From positions 1-26,736 of the forward strand of contig CAYQZZ010000023.1 of the NCBI GenBank assembly GCA_964422155.1: a stretch of DNA of 26,736 nucleotides. Reading direction: 5' to 3'. A model generated the notes under the pieces. It was not told the origin of the DNA, searched no databases, and saw only the letters and a list, made by a program, of their open reading frames with translations. The position numbers and the translations under genes are program-made. Shown here in pieces: positions 24,095 to 26,736 of the stretch (position 1 is its first letter; every line of letters starts with the position of its first letter). This DNA comes from JBGPRB01 sp964422155 (GTDB lineage: Bacteria > Chloroflexota > Dehalococcoidia > Dehalococcoidales > RBG-16-60-22).

Positions 24095-25153
24095 ATGAAG
24101 CCAACAAAGCGCCGAGGGAAAGTTCAAACAGTGTTGGGATTGGTTGATGCTGAAGTATTAGACATAACCTCAATGCATGAACATATTCTTTTCGATATGT
24201 CCATCTGGTGTGTCAAGCCAGCCGAAGCTAGCAAAAGGGGCTTAGCTGACCAGCCGGTCACCTGGCAAAATCTTTATCTTATCCGTGGTAACCGTCTTAT
24301 TAACAGTGATAATATGCGACAAACAAATGAACAGCTAGCCGTTAAAGAACTACTGTTATACAAAAGGGCCGGAGGTAATACAATCGTAGAACTTAGCCAG
24401 AACGGCTTATCTCGTGACCCCATAGGGCTGGCACGCATTTCAATAGCCACTGGCCTTAACATCATCATGGGTTGTGGTTATTATGTAGGGGCCTCGCATC
24501 CCCCCGACTTAGCTCATAAGCGCGAAGATAAGATAGCTGAGGAAATTATCAGAGATCTAACCGTGGGTGTTGGTGACACCGGGATTCGTTCTGGCATTAT
24601 CGGAGAGATTGGCTGCTCGATACCTTTGGAGGATGGTGAGCGAAAGGTATTACGTGCTTGTGCTGCTGCACAACGACAGACGGGAGCACCTCTCAATATA
24701 CACCCAAGTTTCAGCGATGATTTAGTATTGGAGAATGTTAAAATCTTGAAAGACGCTGGCGCTGATCTCAGCCACACCATTATCAGTCATGTTGACCAGG
24801 ATGATTTTGGCTCGACCACTTGCCATCGGTTGGCTGATTCTGGTTGTTATCTTGAGTTTGACGCCTTTGGACACCTTGGCTACCCCCACCTGGAGCAAGG
24901 GAATATACTGAATTTAACTGGAGATTTAGAGCGAATAAACCGCATCATAGCTCTTATCAAAGATGGATACACTAATCAGATACTTGTAGGTCAGGATATC
25001 TGCTTTAAAGATTGCCTTACTCTCTACGGCGGCTTCGGCTACGCCCATATCCTGAACAACGTTATGCCGCTGATGCGGGCCAAGGGAATGTCCGAGGAGC
25101 AGATTAATACCATTGTGATAGAAAACCCCAAGCGGGCACTGCAATTTACCTAA
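24095..25153 (+). CDS. Phosphotriesterase-family metal hydrolase, copy 1
   Basis: A 352-residue TIM-barrel hydrolase of the phosphotriesterase family. Predicted metal ligands are His28 and His30 (SMHEHILFD), Glu171 (IIGEIGCS), His203 (NIHPS), His232 (ISHVDQ) and Asp301 (VGQDIC). A bridging Glu in place of the carbamylated Lys of true phosphotriesterase resembles the PHP-type homologues, so lactone, ester or amide hydrolysis is more likely than phosphotriester cleavage. The ATG at 24095 has AGGAG six bases upstream; the ATG at 24091 is out of frame. It is a close paralogue of the next gene. Confidence 0.92.
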   Translation: MKPTKRRGKVQTVLGLVDAEVLDITSMHEHILFDMSIWCVKPAEASKRGLADQPVTWQNLYLIRGNRLINSDNMRQTNEQLAVKELLLYKRAGGNTIVELSQNGLSRDPIGLARISIATGLNIIMGCGYYVGASHPPDLAHKREDKIAEEIIRDLTVGVGDTGIRSGIIGEIGCSIPLEDGERKVLRACAAAQRQTGAPLNIHPSFSDDLVLENVKILKDAGADLSHTIISHVDQDDFGSTTCHRLADSGCYLEFDAFGHLGYPHLEQGNILNLTGDLERINRIIALIKDGYTNQILVGQDICFKDCLTLYGGFGYAHILNNVMPLMRAKGMSEEQINTIVIENPKRALQFT

Positions 25154-25197
25154 CGGTTATCAAAAACACCAATAATGGAGAGGAGATAAGCAAATCT

Positions 25198-26277
25198 ATG
25201 AAACATCCAGACCTTGCAGGAAAGGTGCAAACCGTCCTTGGCCTAGTTGACCCCGAATCCTTGGGAATAACCCTGCCCCACGAACATTTGCTTTGCGACC
25301 TGGCCGCATATTTTATGGAGCCAGCAGAAGCTGGTAGAAAAGGGATAGCCTACCAGCCGGTAAGCCTGGAAAATCTTGGCTGGATTCGCCGCCAGTACTT
25401 CAAAAACAGGGACAATTTACAGTTCTATGATAAGGATTTAGCCGTCAAGGAGGCGCTATTATTTAAGTACGCCGGGGGCAATACCATCGTTGAAGTTAGC
25501 GATATTGGCCTTGGCCGTGACCCTCAGGGTTTAGCGCATATAGCCCGCGCCACTGGTTTAAATATTATCATGGGTAGCGGCTACTATATCGGCCAAACAC
25601 ATCCAACCGAGCTTGCTAACAAGACCGTAGAGGCAATAGCCGAAGATATTGTGCAGGACATAATCGTCGGCGTTGGTGATTCCGGAATTCGTTCCGGGAT
25701 TATCGGTGAGATAGGCTGCTCGGCGCCCCTTATGGAAACTGAGCGGAAGGTCTTACAAGCAGCTGCTATTGCACAACAACATACCGGGGCTGCCATTATC
25801 GTACACCCCAGTCCGTTCAGCGATGATTTAGCGCTGGAGATTGTAAAAATCCTGCGCGATGCCGGCGCCGACCTCAACCATACGGTTATCAGCCATGTAG
25901 ACCAGTGGGGCTATAGCCTATCTACCCGCCGCAAAATAGCGGATGCCGGCTGCTATATTGAGCACGACTGCTTCGGGTTCCAGGCCGATTTTGAATTCTC
26001 CTTCGGGAAATGGCGAAACCTGCCCAGTGATGCCCAGAGGGTTGACGATGTTAAAAAGCTAATTGACAACGGTTACCTTAACCATCTGCTTTTATCCTCG
26101 GACAACTGCACGAAATACCGGCTGGTTGCCTATGGCGGCTGGGGATATGCCCATATTATAGAAAATATTCTGCCCTTTATGAGGGCAAAGGGGATTACCA
26201 ATGAGCAAATCCACACCATGCTGGTAGAAAATCCGAAACGCTTCCTGCAATTTAACGCCAGATATGGTTTGGACTAA
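25198..26277 (+). CDS. Phosphotriesterase-family metal hydrolase, copy 2
   Basis: A 359-residue paralogue of the preceding gene; by hand count 54 of the first 100 aligned residues are identical with no gap. Ligands are conserved: His28, His30, Glu171, His203, His233 and Asp302. The two differ most after the fifth ligand (copy 2 has HDCFGFQADFEFSFGKWRNL, copy 1 has FDAFGHLGYPHLEQGN), the loop that shapes the substrate pocket. This suggests tandem duplication followed by divergence in specificity, or a heteromeric enzyme. It is 44 bases after copy 1 and is the last intact gene. Confidence 0.92.
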   Translation: MKHPDLAGKVQTVLGLVDPESLGITLPHEHLLCDLAAYFMEPAEAGRKGIAYQPVSLENLGWIRRQYFKNRDNLQFYDKDLAVKEALLFKYAGGNTIVEVSDIGLGRDPQGLAHIARATGLNIIMGSGYYIGQTHPTELANKTVEAIAEDIVQDIIVGVGDSGIRSGIIGEIGCSAPLMETERKVLQAAAIAQQHTGAAIIVHPSPFSDDLALEIVKILRDAGADLNHTVISHVDQWGYSLSTRRKIADAGCYIEHDCFGFQADFEFSFGKWRNLPSDAQRVDDVKKLIDNGYLNHLLLSSDNCTKYRLVAYGGWGYAHIIENILPFMRAKGITNEQIHTMLVENPKRFLQFNARYGLD

Positions 26278-26329
26278 CACTTTCCGATTTCAAACGAAAC
26301 TCTATCATTATTGTTGTATAGGTTAATAA

Positions 26330-26534
26330 ATGGCATATTTTTTATATGTAATAGAACTTGATAAAGAATTTACCCTGACTTCAAAGGCGAAGAAGGAAAA
26401 TCCTAATACAAGCATGGGTAAACCTTGTATATATAGGCTATATGTCAAGGAGCCCAGAGATACAGTTCTATCAGCATAAAAATGGTTCAAAGAATAGGAG
26501 AGTATTAACTAGGGATCGAAGAGATAAGCTATAG
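26330..26534 (+). pseudogene. Decayed GIY-YIG family gene with a frameshift
   Basis: The ATG at 26330 opens MAYFLYVIELDKEFTLTSKA, then KKENPNTSMGKPCIY, and the frame stops at 26477-26479 after 49 codons. In another frame the same region continues as VYIGYMSRSPEIQFYQHKNG, then SKNRRVLTRD, ending at 26534. Joined, these give the KPCVYIG...SPE.F.QHK.G.K pattern of small GIY-YIG proteins. Two bases are missing in the TATATATA run near 26430. The rest of the domain is not recognisable, so it is a pseudogene, probably of a nuclease-like protein of unknown role. Confidence 0.6.
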
Positions 26535-26736
26535 GACTGCACGTATATTATTTGCGGGGACTTGCTATACTTGATTGGGCATTTGGGAGACCTCTAGATT
26601 GCACCGGGGACGATGTACCTCTATGGAATGAATGGGCGCTCCCACCTGATGACCCCTGATAAGTAATACGGCGGCTTCGGGATCCGAAGACCTCTGATCC
26701 GACGCGTGTGTGGTGGCACAGCGGGAACCTCCCAAG
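26535..26736. other. Right-edge DNA without a recognisable gene
   Basis: No open frame or RNA gene is identifiable after the GIY-YIG remnant. A short perfect stem CTTCGG-GAT-CCGAAG lies at 26675-26689. A frame reading DCTGDDVPLWNEWALPPDDP near 26600-26660 looks faintly coding but ends in two stops and matches nothing I know. Confidence 0.4.

Noticed and set aside
1..26736. CRISPR array, tRNA, rRNA or phage genes
   Set aside because: No regularly spaced long repeats, no cloverleaf-like sequence with a T-loop and no phage structural genes were found on either strand.

Overview
The window reads as a piece of an anaerobic bacterial chromosome. Family content and style suggest Chloroflexota (Dehalococcoidia-like) or a similar subsurface anaerobe; this is inference, as there is no rRNA or other marker gene. 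The signs are strong AGGAGG ribosome binding sites, an oxygen-sensitive glycyl radical enzyme, a molybdopterin oxidoreductase, zinc-ribbon/kinase debris and many degradation-type enzymes.

Region 1 (1-2365): repeat-rich DNA at the left edge, then a molybdopterin oxidoreductase of acetylene-hydratase-like length on the minus strand. A 352-bp divergent gap (2366-2717) separates it from an IclR regulator.

Region 2 (2718-11264, plus strand): IclR regulator; a 16-bp perfect palindrome overlapping a TATAAT promoter; a small cupin; a SnoaL-like protein; a complete TRAP transporter (DctP, DctQ, DctM); a glycyl radical activase translationally coupled to DctM; and an 816-residue glycyl radical enzyme. 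The layout reads as one inducible catabolic unit: sense a compound, import it with TRAP, and attack it by radical chemistry. I cannot assign the substrate. The active-site Cys lacks the Glu two residues later that is typical of dehydratases and decarboxylases, and DctP lacks the Arg that usually grips a carboxylate.

Region 3 (11265-12381) is a scar: a double-zinc-ribbon protein kinase broken by a frameshift and truncated at its HRD catalytic loop, followed by a GGGACA/TGTCCC inverted repeat resembling mobile-element debris.

Region 4 (12382-26277, plus strand): a second catabolic block. It holds a YtcJ-type amidohydrolase (frameshifted near its 5' end), a full branched-chain-amino-acid-type ABC importer (LivK, H, M, G, F), a TIGR04076 protein, an SDR, a second cupin related to that of region 2, a MoaF-like protein, a C45-type Ntn hydrolase, a second SDR, an ABC ATPase fragment, and two tandem phosphotriesterase-family hydrolases. 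Several hydrolases for amide, ester or lactone bonds plus two dehydrogenases and one importer suggest uptake and stepwise breakdown of an amide- or ester-containing organic compound.

Region 5 (26278-26736) has no intact gene, but holds a decayed GIY-YIG gene with a 2-base frameshift. Broken genes at three places (kinase, ABC ATPase, GIY-YIG) and repeats at the left edge suggest the catabolic blocks sit in a recombining, island-like part of the genome.
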